64,000 bases of DNA from positions 2,418,001-2,482,000 of the forward strand of contig OZ246966.1 of NCBI GenBank assembly GCA_965232405.1, given 5' to 3'. The notes under the pieces were generated by a model, which saw nothing but the letters and a program-made list of their open reading frames with translations, was not told the origin of the DNA and did no database searches. Position 1 is the first letter of the stretch. Each line of letters begins with the position of its first letter. The position numbers were made by a program, and so were the translations under genes. This DNA is from RCIO01 sp965232405. Lineage in GTDB: Bacteria > Pseudomonadota > Alphaproteobacteria > Rhizobiales > Rhizobiaceae. Of the stretch, positions 42,055 to 50,913 are shown in pieces.

Positions 42055-42276
42055 CTAATGGGCGTCCAGCCCGGCATGCACCAGGTTGAGCGGCTGACGT
42101 GGACCGCGCCGGTAGGCTTCCGCCACGCGTCGGGCGATCAGGTCGCGTCCCTTTCGGTCGTCAATGCCGAGTTCGTCGCACACTGCATCAACTGCCTGGG
42201 CGATCCTGACATTGCTGGTTGCATGGCTCCTGCCATGCGGCGGTGTGTTCCGCCTGCGTTTGTCCAGTCCCTTCAT
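42055..42276 (-). CDS. Small basic protein of unknown function
   Basis: A 73-residue ORF whose ATG (42276) has GGAGG 8 nt upstream, a strong ribosome site. The first 20 residues are basic and disordered (KRRRNTPPHGRSH). The rest (IAQAVDAVCDELGIDDRKGRDLIARRVAEAYRRG) is helical and amphipathic, reminiscent of short regulatory helices. It is on the same strand as clpS, about 130 nt upstream of it. No family recognised. Confidence 0.65.
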   Translation of the reverse strand: MKGLDKRRRNTPPHGRSHATSNVRIAQAVDAVCDELGIDDRKGRDLIARRVAEAYRRGPRQPLNLVHAGLDAH

Positions 42277-42542
42277 CGTCGAAGCCTCCGGAGCCCGCGC
42301 CCGGTTTTCGATGGCTCATTACCGGACGCTTGTTTGGCCATCGTGTGGCGCAGCTGTGGCGATATTGAGGTCGCCTGCCGGCTTCGCCAATCGCCCGCGT
42401 GAGAGCCGCACTGGCTGGAGCCAACTTGCCAGGCGTCAAAGCTCGTCACGCAGCATGCGTGAAAACAAAATTCGTGATCGGAACTGCCTTCAATTAGGGC
42501 AAATCGGTGGCGCTTGTTGCTGGCAGATAATCCATGCACGTG

Positions 42543-42563
42543 CCGGAAATCCGGCATTTCCGG
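42543..42563. repeat. Inverted repeat upstream of the DUF1344 gene
   Basis: A perfect 8-bp inverted repeat CCGGAAAT/ATTTCCGG around a 5-nt spacer. There is no T-run, so it is not a terminator. It could be a binding site or RNA hairpin; its role is unknown. Confidence 0.45.
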
Positions 42564-42599
42564 ATGCCTTGGGCCGCCTCTTGTCATACTCCGGTGGTG

Positions 42600-42615
42600 C
42601 ACAATTCGAATTGTG
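42600..42615. promoter_or_regulatory. Perfect 16-bp palindrome, possible operator
   Basis: CACAATTCGAATTGTG reads the same on both strands, with no spacer, about 135 nt upstream of the DUF1344 start codon in an otherwise gene-free stretch. A dimeric regulator is the simplest explanation; which one cannot be told. Confidence 0.45.
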
Positions 42616-42749
42616 GCAAATTCAAGTCACTGTAATCATTGATGAAATTCACCGGACGTGAATTGAAGTTCCCGTCTCGACGGTCTTATGTCCCGTTGCA
42701 TCCGGCGCATCCGGCCGGCCCTAGCGTAGTCAACCGAGGAGCAGTTCTG

Positions 42750-42992
42750 ATGAAGAAGGTTCTCGCAGCGATCGCCGTGTCGGGTTTCTTCGCAATGGCG
42801 GCTTACGCGGCCGAGGTCGAAGGCACCGTGGAGGGTGTCGACGAACCCAGCCGCACGATTCTGCTCGATGACGGAACGTCCTATGTCGCCGCCGAAAGCA
42901 TCGATCTTGCAAGCCTCGCGCCTGGCGCGAAGGTGAAGATCACCTATGACGACGCGACCATGCAGGCGACGATGGTTCGCAACGCGATGTAA
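42750..42992 (+). CDS. DUF1344 small periplasmic protein
   Basis: An 80-residue protein from the ATG at 42750, with CGAGGAG about 9 nt upstream. A signal peptide (MKKVLAAIAVSGFFAMAAYA) is followed by a compact beta-rich mature part, EVEGTVEGVDEPSRTILLDDGTSYVA, and VKITYDD, typical of DUF1344. These small exported proteins are widespread in Rhizobiales with no known function. The gene is monocistronic and preceded by a long leader with palindromes. Confidence 0.85.
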   Translation: MKKVLAAIAVSGFFAMAAYAAEVEGTVEGVDEPSRTILLDDGTSYVAAESIDLASLAPGAKVKITYDDATMQATMVRNAM

Positions 42993-43127
42993 TTGCGTCG
43001 CTTTTTCTCAGGCAACGATGGGCCGGTTCCGCAAGGGGCCGGCCCTTATCGTATTGGATGCGCCATGTCTTGGCGGCAGCGCCGAATCCTGCGAATTTGA
43101 ACCGCTTGGTCTGTGGCGGGAGAAGGC

Positions 43128-44738
43128 ATGAAGGTTTCGCGGCGGTTGGTTCTGGGAGCGGGGGCTGCATTCGGCCTCACAGGCTGGGCCGGCTGGTCTG
43201 CCGCCCGGATGGCCGCACCGCCATCGGCACCAAAAGACGCTGGCCGTATTGCCGATCTCGACGGCATTTCACTGCCCGCCGGAGCGCCGCCCTACCTACC
43301 TCCACATGATCCCGATTTGCCCTGGTCGATGAAAGAGGGCGATCTCAACGACGCCAGCGGGCTTTCGCATACGCCGGTGTTCGGCGTTGTTGCGGTGAAA
43401 TCACGCAATGACGTGGCCAATGCGCTTGCGTTTGCACGGGCCAACCGACTGAAGATCGCCATGGCGGCGGTGCGGCATTCGATGGGCGGGCATGCCTTTG
43501 ACGACCATGCGGTCGTGCTGGACATGCGTGGTCTGAACGCGATCGACCTGGATGCCGAAGCAAAGACCGTGCGTGTCGGTCCCGGCGCAACATGGCACGA
43601 CATCCAGAACGTCATCCATCCGCGGTTCGCGGTGAAAGCGATGCAATCGACCGACATTTTCTCCGTTGGCGGATCAATTTCCGTCAACGCGCACGGCATG
43701 GATCATCATGCAGGCGCGGTGGACGGTTCGATCCGCTCGATGGAGATCATGCTGGCCGACGGATCGGTGGTCACCTGTTCGAGAACGCAGAATGCTGACC
43801 TGTTCCGCCATGTCGTGGGCGGTTACGGCCTGTTCGGCGTCATTCTCTCGGCCGAACTGGAGGTGGTGGACAACGCGATCTACGAGACCTCCCGCGCCCT
43901 GATCGCGTCCGCCGACTTCCCGCGCTATTTCGAGGAACGCATCGCAGGCGACAACGGGCTTGGCCTGTTCTACGGGCATCTTTCCACCGCGCCCGGAAAC
44001 CTGCTTGATGAGATGGTCGTATATCGCTACGACCGGGCAAGCGACGAATTGCCGGCGGAGCTGCCGCCGCTCGGCGAACCCGGGATGGTGGCGCTCAAGC
44101 GCCTGATCCTGAACCTTTCCAAGCACGGCGCGCTGTTTCGCAATTTCAAATGGTATGTCGAAAAGGAACTGGAACCGCGTTTTGAAAGCTGCACCGTTCC
44201 GCGCAGCGCCGCTATGGCCGAAGGCGAGGCGTGTCTCGTCACCCGAAACGACCCGATGCACGATTCCGTGCCCTATCTGTTCAACGACCTGAAGGGTGAG
44301 ACGGACATTCTGCACGAGTATTTTTTCCCGCGCCGGGCCTATGGGGAGTTCATCGCCGGTGCGCGGACAATTCTGCTCGAACACGACGCATATTTGCTCA
44401 ATGCCTCGGTTCGGGTCGTGGATGCCGCGCATATCGCGCTTCCCTACGCGACCGAACCTGCCTTCTCGCTGGTGCTCTACATCAACCAGGCAACCGACAA
44501 TGAGGGCAACGCAAGGATGCGGGCGCTGACCCGCGCCCTGATCGACCTGACAGTCGCTCACGAAGGCCGTTTTTTCCTTCCCTACCAGCTGCATTTCTCC
44601 GCCGGGCAGTTGCTGGCGTCCTATCCCGAACTGCCGGCATTTCTCGCCAAGAAGCGGGAATACGATCCCGACGAATTGTTCGTCTCGACATTCTACCGCG
44701 GGATTTCCAGGCTTTTGGGCAACGCTGCCAACGCTTAG
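43128..44738 (+). CDS. Exported FAD-binding oxidoreductase (VAO/PCMH family)
   Basis: A 536-residue protein from the ATG at 43128 (MKVSRRLVLGAGAAFGLTG), preceded by GGAGAAGG. The N-terminus has a twin-arginine-like SRRLVLGAG signal, so export in folded form with bound FAD is plausible. The FAD-binding PCMH domain spans residues 80-260, including AAVRHSMGGHAFDD, VRVGPGATWHDIQ and SVGGSISVNAHGMDHHAG. VNAHGMDH occupies the place where covalent-flavin His is found in some relatives. The C-terminal domain resembles sugar or alcohol oxidases. The substrate is unknown. It precedes sqdB by 70 nt. Confidence 0.85.
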   Translation: MKVSRRLVLGAGAAFGLTGWAGWSAARMAAPPSAPKDAGRIADLDGISLPAGAPPYLPPHDPDLPWSMKEGDLNDASGLSHTPVFGVVAVKSRNDVANALAFARANRLKIAMAAVRHSMGGHAFDDHAVVLDMRGLNAIDLDAEAKTVRVGPGATWHDIQNVIHPRFAVKAMQSTDIFSVGGSISVNAHGMDHHAGAVDGSIRSMEIMLADGSVVTCSRTQNADLFRHVVGGYGLFGVILSAELEVVDNAIYETSRALIASADFPRYFEERIAGDNGLGLFYGHLSTAPGNLLDEMVVYRYDRASDELPAELPPLGEPGMVALKRLILNLSKHGALFRNFKWYVEKELEPRFESCTVPRSAAMAEGEACLVTRNDPMHDSVPYLFNDLKGETDILHEYFFPRRAYGEFIAGARTILLEHDAYLLNASVRVVDAAHIALPYATEPAFSLVLYINQATDNEGNARMRALTRALIDLTVAHEGRFFLPYQLHFSAGQLLASYPELPAFLAKKREYDPDELFVSTFYRGISRLLGNAANA

Positions 44739-44808
44739 CCGGCGGATGCATGGCTGTCACAATTGGGCGTTAGGAGGGCTCGTCAGCTAACGAGGAAGGG
44801 ATGATTCG

Positions 44809-46029
44809 ATGAAGATTGCGGTACTTGGCGGCGACGGTTTCGTCGGCTGGCCCACCTCACTTCACCTGTCGAACCTGGGCCATGACGTGCATATCCTCGA
44901 CAATCTGTCGCGACGCTGGATCGACACAGAGCTCGGCGTTCAGTCGCTTACACCGATGGACTCCATCCAGGAGCGGACCCGCATCTGGCATCAGGAGACC
45001 GGCAGGCGCATCCGATTCCACCTGATCGACATCGCCAGGGACTACGACCTGCTCAAGGGCTGGCTTGCCAGCGAAAAGCCTGACGCGGTCGTGCATTTTG
45101 CGGAACAGCGCGCAGCGCCATATTCGATGAAATCCGACCGGCACAAGAACTACACGGTCAGCAACAATGTGAACGCCTCGCATAATCTGCTCAATGCGCT
45201 GGTGGAGACGGGTATTGATGCGCATCTCGTCCATTTGGGCACGATGGGCGTCTATGGATACTCGTCCGTGGGAGCTGCGATACCCGAGGGCTACCTGCCG
45301 GTGGGCATTGAAACGCTGGCCGGCGAGACCGCAGAACAGGAAATTCTTTATCCGGCTAATCCCGGTTCGGTCTATCACATGACCAAGTGTCTCGATCAGC
45401 TATTGTTTCAGTTCTATGCGAAGAATGACGGCGTGCGGATCACGGATCTGCATCAGGGCATCGTGTGGGGCACCCACACGCCGGAGACACGGCTGCATGA
45501 GCAGCTCGTAAACCGTTTCGACTATGACGGCGACTATGGAACGGTGCTCAACCGCTTCCTTATTCAAGCAGCAATCGGCTATCCGCTCACTGTGCATGGC
45601 ACGGGCGGCCAGACCCGGGCCTTCATCCATATTCAGGATTCTGTGCGCTGTATCGAACTGGCGCTGAAGAACCCGCCGAAGTCCGGTGAGCGCGTGAAGA
45701 TATTCAACCAGATGACCGAGACGCACAGGGTGCGCGACCTCGCGGATCTGGTCGGCAGGATCACCGGTGCGCAGGTGGCCTACCTGCCCAACCCGCGCAA
45801 GGAAGCGGCGGAGAACGATCTCGTGGTCCGAAACGATCAGTTTCTCGCGCTCGGCCTGCAGCCCACCACCCTGGCCGAGGGCCTGCTCTCCGAAGTTGTG
45901 GATGTTGCCAGGAAGTACGCCTATCGCGTCGATCGCAGCCGCATACCTGCGCTTTCGGCCTGGACGAAGGATATTGCCCCCACGCTCGACAGCGACCCTG
46001 AAGGCCGACGGTTGAAGAAGGTATCCTGA
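44809..46029 (+). CDS. sqdB: UDP-sulfoquinovose synthase
   Basis: Short-chain dehydrogenase-type enzyme (406 residues) that makes UDP-sulfoquinovose from UDP-glucose and sulfite, the head-group donor for sulfolipid SQDG. The NAD-binding glycine motif is GGDGFVG at residues 8-14. The Thr of LGTMGVYG and the YHMTK catalytic pair are in place, and HFAEQRAAPYSM plus HQGIVWGTHTPET are specific to SQD1/SqdB. It is the first gene of sqdBDC, the order known from Rhodobacter and Sinorhizobium, where it is linked to phosphate limitation. Confidence 0.95.
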   Translation: MKIAVLGGDGFVGWPTSLHLSNLGHDVHILDNLSRRWIDTELGVQSLTPMDSIQERTRIWHQETGRRIRFHLIDIARDYDLLKGWLASEKPDAVVHFAEQRAAPYSMKSDRHKNYTVSNNVNASHNLLNALVETGIDAHLVHLGTMGVYGYSSVGAAIPEGYLPVGIETLAGETAEQEILYPANPGSVYHMTKCLDQLLFQFYAKNDGVRITDLHQGIVWGTHTPETRLHEQLVNRFDYDGDYGTVLNRFLIQAAIGYPLTVHGTGGQTRAFIHIQDSVRCIELALKNPPKSGERVKIFNQMTETHRVRDLADLVGRITGAQVAYLPNPRKEAAENDLVVRNDQFLALGLQPTTLAEGLLSEVVDVARKYAYRVDRSRIPALSAWTKDIAPTLDSDPEGRRLKKVS

Positions 46030-46047
46030 CCGAATGGTGGGTGCCTG

Positions 46048-46866
46048 ATGCCGCGCTACGCCTATGTGACCCTGGTCACCAATGCCGATTATGCCAAGGG
46101 GGCAACGGCGCTGGTGCGCTCGCTCAAGCTGACCGACACCGAGGCTGACATCGTCGTGATGCACACGGGCGGCGTCGAGATCGATGGTCTGGCCCCGTTG
46201 CAAGCTCTCGGTGCGGAACTCGTCAAAGCTGATCTGCTGCCCACCTCCGCCGCCTTCAACGAGCGGCACGCAAAAGCGAAAATCCACGCTGACCACCCGT
46301 TCACAAAGGGTGAAAAGCCGGCGTTCCACACGCCACTCGACAATTTCGCCAAGCTCAGATTGTGGGAATTGGAGCAATACGAACGTGTCGTATTCATCGA
46401 CGCCGATGCCATTGCAATCCGAAACATCGATAAACTGTTTGGCTTTCCCGAGTTTTCTGCCGCACCGAACGTCTATGAATCGCTGGCCGATTTTCGCCGG
46501 CTTAATTCCGGCCTGTTCGTTGCCCAACCATCAAGGGCTACATTTGCAGCGATGCTGAAGAGCATCGACGCACCGGACGCGCTGTGGCCGCGAACCGATC
46601 AGACATTTCTGCAGTCCTATTTCCCCGACTGGCACGGCCTGCCAGTGTACTACAACATGCTCCAGTATGTATGGTTCAACCTGCCCGAACTCTGGGACTG
46701 GCGTTCGATCTCCGTTGTTCACTACCAGTACGAAAAGCCCTGGCAGGCCGACAATTCCAAGGCGGAACGCCTGAAGCCTTTGATCGATCTGTGGCAAGCC
46801 TATTTCCGCGGCGTTGACATTCCCGACGTCGATACGCTGCCAAACCTCCGAGCCCCGAAGCCATGA
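46048..46866 (+). CDS. sqdD: Sulfolipid-operon glycosyltransferase SqdD (GT8-like)
   Basis: A 272-residue glycogenin-like family 8 glycosyltransferase. The metal/nucleotide-sugar binding DxD is in VVFIDADAIAIRNID near residue 115. The start YAYVTLVTNADYAKGATALVRSLKLT fits the GT-A fold, and NSGLFVAQPS plus WHGLPVYYNMLQYV are typical. In the sqd operon it is thought to transfer sulfoquinovose to diacylglycerol or act in the pathway; the exact step is inferred from the operon. It overlaps sqdC by 4 nt. Confidence 0.92.
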   Translation: MPRYAYVTLVTNADYAKGATALVRSLKLTDTEADIVVMHTGGVEIDGLAPLQALGAELVKADLLPTSAAFNERHAKAKIHADHPFTKGEKPAFHTPLDNFAKLRLWELEQYERVVFIDADAIAIRNIDKLFGFPEFSAAPNVYESLADFRRLNSGLFVAQPSRATFAAMLKSIDAPDALWPRTDQTFLQSYFPDWHGLPVYYNMLQYVWFNLPELWDWRSISVVHYQYEKPWQADNSKAERLKPLIDLWQAYFRGVDIPDVDTLPNLRAPKP

Positions 46867-47768
46867 CCGCGCCGCGCACGATTGTTTCCGGTGGAACCGG
46901 ATATGTCGGCCGGTTTGTGGTCGAGCGGCTGTTGAACGAAGGACATGGAGTGACGGCGATCGGCCGAAACAAGCCGGCAAAAGAGTTCTACTCAATACCA
47001 GTTGAATTTGGGCAGGATTCGCTCGATTCGGTCGAGTCTTCTGCGCAATTGTTTGCCGGCGCACAATTCTTCGTCCATTGCGCGTTTGATCATCTGCCGG
47101 GCAGGTATCGCGGTGGCGAGGGCGCAGATCCCGGAGGCTTTATGCGCCGGAATCTGGACGCGACGCTGGCGCGCTTCAGGGCAGCCAAGGAGGCCGGGGT
47201 AAGAGGTGCCGTTTTCCTGTCTTCGCGCGCTGTCTACGGCGATCAGTCGGCAGGGACGGACCTTACCGAGACGACGCCAACGAAACCCAATTCGCTCTAT
47301 GGCGAGATGAAGCTGGCAACCGAACAGGGCCTGGCGGAGCTTGCCGACGCAGCGTTTCAGACCGTCAGCCTGCGCGTCACCGGCGTGTACGGTCCACCGC
47401 CGCCCGGCCGCGTGCATAAATGGGCCGGTCTGGTGGCCGATCACATTGCTGGAAAGCCGGTCGCTTCGCGCTGCGGAACCGAGGTGCATGGCGACGATGT
47501 TGCATGGGCGGCGCTGATTGCGCTTACGGCGAAGCTGCAAGATCCGCACGAGGTGTTCTGCGTCTCCGACATTGTGGTCGACAATGCCGACATTGTTTCG
47601 CTCGTCAACGAAGCAACCGGCATTGAGCGCGCCTTGCCGGAACGCGCCGACGCTTCGCGCCTTAATGTGATGAACTGCACGAAACTGAAGGCGCTTGGCT
47701 GGCGGCCGGGTGGCTGGACGCTTTTTGAGGAAGACGTGCGTGAACTGTCGACCGGCATCGCTCAGTAG
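46863..47768 (+). CDS. sqdC: Sulfolipid biosynthesis protein SqdC (NAD(P)-binding)
   Basis: A 301-residue epimerase/dehydratase-type Rossmann protein. The nucleotide-binding motif is GGTGYVGRFV near residue 10 and the YxxxK catalytic motif appears in LYGEMKLATE. In Rhodobacter sqdC mutants SQDG synthesis is altered, though the reaction is not fully settled. The ATG overlaps the stop of sqdD. It ends convergent with the unknown membrane protein gene, overlapping it by 7 nt at the 3' end. Confidence 0.9.
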   Translation: MTAPRTIVSGGTGYVGRFVVERLLNEGHGVTAIGRNKPAKEFYSIPVEFGQDSLDSVESSAQLFAGAQFFVHCAFDHLPGRYRGGEGADPGGFMRRNLDATLARFRAAKEAGVRGAVFLSSRAVYGDQSAGTDLTETTPTKPNSLYGEMKLATEQGLAELADAAFQTVSLRVTGVYGPPPPGRVHKWAGLVADHIAGKPVASRCGTEVHGDDVAWAALIALTAKLQDPHEVFCVSDIVVDNADIVSLVNEATGIERALPERADASRLNVMNCTKLKALGWRPGGWTLFEEDVRELSTGIAQ

Positions 47769-48892
47769 TCGTAGACATGCTCCAGGTGAGCGCCAGCTGT
47801 CACAAGACCCGGCAGCGCCTCGTGAAGGAGGAAGATGGGTACGGCGACGCCGATACGCCGCGTATCAGGCTCCGCAGGCAGCGCATAGTCGAACACGGGC
47901 TGTGCCGCGTTTGGTAAGACAACACTTTCGTTCGCGACGATAGTCAGGAAAATCAATCGGTTGCCGCCGATCTCGACGAAACGAACGCCCTTGTCGATCA
48001 GTTTCGGGATCATATCGGTGAAAACCTGATAGCGCCGGGTTACGAACACGACGCCATCCGCGCCAAGCTCGCGTACGATCTCGGTGTCAGCCTCGCCAGC
48101 GATTGCATCCTTGACCGGCCCTTCAGCCCACACGTGGATGTCGAGCAGCGCTGCGTCCGAGGTGGCGTCGAGGCCCGATTTGATCAGGTCGGCGTAACCC
48201 TGCTTGATCGAGTAGGCGAGACCGAAGCCGAGCTTACGTTCCCAGGATCGAACCACAGCCCAGTTGCCTGCCGGTTCGACCTCCCAAAGGCCGGTGCGCT
48301 TTTCGGCATAGGGAAAGCGATACCAAGGTACCTGATCGAGATAGGCGGCATATTCGGCAGCGACCGCCGCCTGATACCTGTCCTCAGGAACCGCTTCGTA
48401 AGCTGCAGAGATTTCGGTTAGCCAGCCGATCGTGTTTTCGTAGCTCCACTGCACCGCGTGTTCGACCGTGTGGCTGATGCCGATCACCATCAACATCAGA
48501 TGGTTCTGGAAGTTGAACGGATAGGCCTCGCTGGCGCGGATCATCAGAGCGTAGTCCTGCCAGAAGCGCCCGATGTAAGGCCAATATGGAAACTGGCGGG
48601 GCGAATTGCTGTCGACGAAGGCGGCGTATTCTCGGGCGGCGTAGACAATTGCCCATTCCGGGTAGGTAAGGAATGTCGATTCCTCCGGACGCTTGTAGCC
48701 GTCGATTTCGCCTGCAAGTCTGAACGAAAGTTCAACCGTATGGCCGTCCGAAGGTGAATAGTGTTGGATCGCAACCGGCTCGGTGGTCAGAAAACCGTAG
48801 GTGAGCCCGGCCAGGGGAATCGCGACAACGATCAAAAAGACCACGATGATCGCGACGATCAGCGTGCGCAGCCATCTCCAGGTTGTACGCAA
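47762..48892 (-). CDS. Membrane-anchored protein of unknown function
   Basis: A 376-residue protein with one N-terminal hydrophobic helix (TLIVAIIVVFLIVVAIPLAGLTYGFL) and a large, mainly helical, Trp/Tyr-rich periplasmic part (e.g. YPEWAIVYAAREYAAFV, FPYWPYIGRFWQDYA). Two histidines in ISHTVEHAVQWSYE could bind a ligand. The final third has an alpha/beta character. The start is a TTG, 1 nt after the stop of the upstream gene, so expression is probably coupled. I do not recognise a characterised family. Confidence 0.75.
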   Translation of the reverse strand: MRTTWRWLRTLIVAIIVVFLIVVAIPLAGLTYGFLTTEPVAIQHYSPSDGHTVELSFRLAGEIDGYKRPEESTFLTYPEWAIVYAAREYAAFVDSNSPRQFPYWPYIGRFWQDYALMIRASEAYPFNFQNHLMLMVIGISHTVEHAVQWSYENTIGWLTEISAAYEAVPEDRYQAAVAAEYAAYLDQVPWYRFPYAEKRTGLWEVEPAGNWAVVRSWERKLGFGLAYSIKQGYADLIKSGLDATSDAALLDIHVWAEGPVKDAIAGEADTEIVRELGADGVVFVTRRYQVFTDMIPKLIDKGVRFVEIGGNRLIFLTIVANESVVLPNAAQPVFDYALPAEPDTRRIGVAVPIFLLHEALPGLVTAGAHLEHVYDY

Positions 48893-48893
48893 G

Positions 48894-49325
48894 TCAGGTC
48901 GCAGCCGGTTTCGGCGTTCTTGCGGCTAGCCAGAAACCGATGATGACGGCGATGCCACCAATGCCCAGATGCGGCAGGTTGGCAAAGAAACGCACCGGCA
49001 GTTCCACATCATGCAGGGACCGGAAGCCGTCGATGAAGATGCCGCCGTCAAGGCAGCCGGATCCGGTGACCAGACCGAGGATGCCGTCGAACAGATAGAC
49101 CGTTCCGAACAGCCTGAAATAAAGAACGGTCTGTGCATGGGAGATGATCGCGGCGGCGAGCGCCCACACTCCGGAGAAGGCGTGCAGAAGGTCGTCGTAC
49201 CATTGCAGCGAGAACAGGCCGAACAGATAGCCGTTTTCGTCGTTGAAGGCCGGTACGTAGCCGATGCCGACAACGGCAAAGAACATGATCGCGTATGCAA
49301 CGCCGAGTTTCTGGATGAGCGTCAT
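48894..49325 (-). CDS. Four-helix membrane protein (DUF4383-like)
   Basis: A 143-residue integral membrane protein with four helices. The segment LQWYDDLLHAFSGVWALAAAIISHAQTVLYFRLFGTVYLFDGILGLVTG, with conserved acidic YDDLLH, is like DUF4383 (NxxH-type motifs that recur as VELPVRFFANLPHLGIGG). The function is unknown. Its stop is 1 nt from the start of the 376-residue membrane protein, forming a two-gene unit; both lie next to sqdBDC on the opposite strand. Confidence 0.75.
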   Translation of the reverse strand: MTLIQKLGVAYAIMFFAVVGIGYVPAFNDENGYLFGLFSLQWYDDLLHAFSGVWALAAAIISHAQTVLYFRLFGTVYLFDGILGLVTGSGCLDGGIFIDGFRSLHDVELPVRFFANLPHLGIGGIAVIIGFWLAARTPKPAAT

Positions 49326-49369
49326 TCAAGCCCCCGCATCATGTAGCGCCATCATAGCCGATTTCAGGG

Positions 49370-50587
49370 TCAGGGAAACAGCGGGTCGGGGCTCATCTGC
49401 AGGTGCAGCGGCCCGCCGGTCCAGGGATTGGCCTCGCAGACCGCTTCGTCGAGTTCGACGCCGAGGCCCGGCTCCCTTGACGGGATCACCCAGCCATCCT
49501 GCCATTCGATCTTCTTCTTCAGCAGTTCGGCGTGAAATCCGTCCCACTGCTTGATCGATTCCAGAATAAGGAAGTTCGGCAGCGTGGTTGCCAGCTGAAT
49601 GTTGGCAGCAGCCACGATGGGCCCGCAATAACAGTGCGGCGCGATCTGGATGTGATGAGCCTCGGCCATTCCGGCGATCTTCTTGGTCTCCAGAATGCCG
49701 CCGGAGCGGCCAAGATTGGGCTGCAGGATCGAGGCGGCGCGGCGTTCAATCACGCGGGCAAACTCCCATTTTGTCGTCAGCCGCTCACCGGTCGCCACTG
49801 GCACCGACGTTCCGCGCGCCACCAGCGCCATTTCTTCGGGCATGTCCGGCGGCACCGGCTCCTCGAACCAGAGCGGATCGTAAGGTTCGATGGCGCGGGC
49901 CATGCGCAGCGCGCCAGAAGCCGTGAACTGGCCGTGCGTGCCGAACAGGATGTCACATGATGTGCCGACAGCTTCGCGGATCGCCTTCAGCATGCTGGCA
50001 GAGAGGTCGATGTCGATCAACCTTGGCTGGTGCCCGTCAAACGCGGTGTAGGGACCGGCCGGGTCGAGCTTGATCGCGTTGAAGCCTTCCTTGACATAGT
50101 CGGCAGCGCGTTCCGCGGCGAGGTCCGGGTCGTTGTAGACGTTGCGGCCGGCATCGTCGGCTTCGTCGGGGTAAACGCTGCCGGTCTTCGGGTAGATGTA
50201 GGTGTAGGAGCGCAGCCTCTCGTGCACCTGGCCGCCGATCAGCTTGTAAACTGGCTTGCCGGCTTCCTTGCCGATGATGTCCCAGCAGGCCATTTCCAAC
50301 GCCGACACGCAGCCCATCATGGATACGTCAGGCCGCTGGGTGAAGCCGGATGAATAGGCACGGCGAAAGAATGTCTCGATGTCGTGCGGGTCCTGGCCGA
50401 CGAGATAACGCTCGGCGCAATCCTCGATCATCCTGGCCGTGACAACGGGACCAAAGGTGGCGTTGTAGGCCTCGCCGTAACCCACGACGCCTCTGTTGGT
50501 GGTCAGCTTGACGAAGATGAAGTAGCGGCCGCCAGTCTGTGGCGGCGGGTTGGCGACCACGAAGGTTTTGACGTCGGTGATTTTCAT
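49370..50587 (-). CDS. Enolase-superfamily enzyme (mandelate racemase/muconate lactonizing type)
   Basis: A 405-residue sugar-acid dehydratase-like enzyme from the ATG at 50587 (MKITDVKTFVVANPPP). The capping domain is residues 1-130, followed by the barrel. The base position is IKLDPAG near 192, metal-site residues include those in DILFGTHGQF, FEEPVPPD and ATGERLTT, and HCYCGPI carries the opposing His. The pattern fits acid-sugar dehydratases of the MR subgroup (galactonate or mannonate type), but substrate cannot be assigned. No sugar transporter is adjacent. Confidence 0.88.
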   Translation of the reverse strand: MKITDVKTFVVANPPPQTGGRYFIFVKLTTNRGVVGYGEAYNATFGPVVTARMIEDCAERYLVGQDPHDIETFFRRAYSSGFTQRPDVSMMGCVSALEMACWDIIGKEAGKPVYKLIGGQVHERLRSYTYIYPKTGSVYPDEADDAGRNVYNDPDLAAERAADYVKEGFNAIKLDPAGPYTAFDGHQPRLIDIDLSASMLKAIREAVGTSCDILFGTHGQFTASGALRMARAIEPYDPLWFEEPVPPDMPEEMALVARGTSVPVATGERLTTKWEFARVIERRAASILQPNLGRSGGILETKKIAGMAEAHHIQIAPHCYCGPIVAAANIQLATTLPNFLILESIKQWDGFHAELLKKKIEWQDGWVIPSREPGLGVELDEAVCEANPWTGGPLHLQMSPDPLFP

Positions 50588-50913
50588 GGCGCCTCTCTGG
50601 AACGATCCTGGCGCCAACTTGCCTTTTCGCCGGCGGGACCGCCAGCCGAAATGCGACCGCTCAAGTGGATGCAGCGTCAGGCAGGCGTAGTCAAACTGTT
50701 GCCGTTTTCATGCTCTTGATGGGGAAAGGGATGCTCCGGCGCTTTTGGGCCGGGCAGGTGCGCCGCCCCGGGTGCGGCGGAAGAAAAGGCGGAAATCGGT
50801 GTTTCGGGCTTCACCGTTTGGTAACTCAAATTTTATCTAAATGGGTAAGCGGGGAGTCGCGAGGCGGCCTCCTTACAGCCGAAACACGCGAGACAGAGGA
50901 ACAATACGTAGCC
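50588..50913. other. Intergenic region between the enolase-superfamily gene and ialB
   Basis: About 326 nt without a supported gene, holding the divergent promoters. A GC hairpin CGCCGC-CCCGGGT-GCGGCG sits at 50761-50779 without a T-run. An AT-rich segment near 50820-50845 may contain the ialB promoter; no clear -35/-10 was chosen. Confidence 0.4.

Larger units (their letters stand above)
42277..42749. other. Intergenic region upstream of the DUF1344 gene
   Basis: This 473-nt stretch has no supported gene. It holds the inverted repeat CCGGAAAT-CCGGC-ATTTCCGG (42543-42563) and a perfect 16-bp palindrome (42600-42615), described separately. The DUF1344 promoter should lie between the palindrome and 42750. 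Confidence 0.5.

Noticed and set aside
44754..44771. Pho box upstream of sqdB
   Set aside because: Only the first half (CTGTCAC) matches; the second half at the required spacing reads GGGCGTT, so it does not qualify as a PhoB site.
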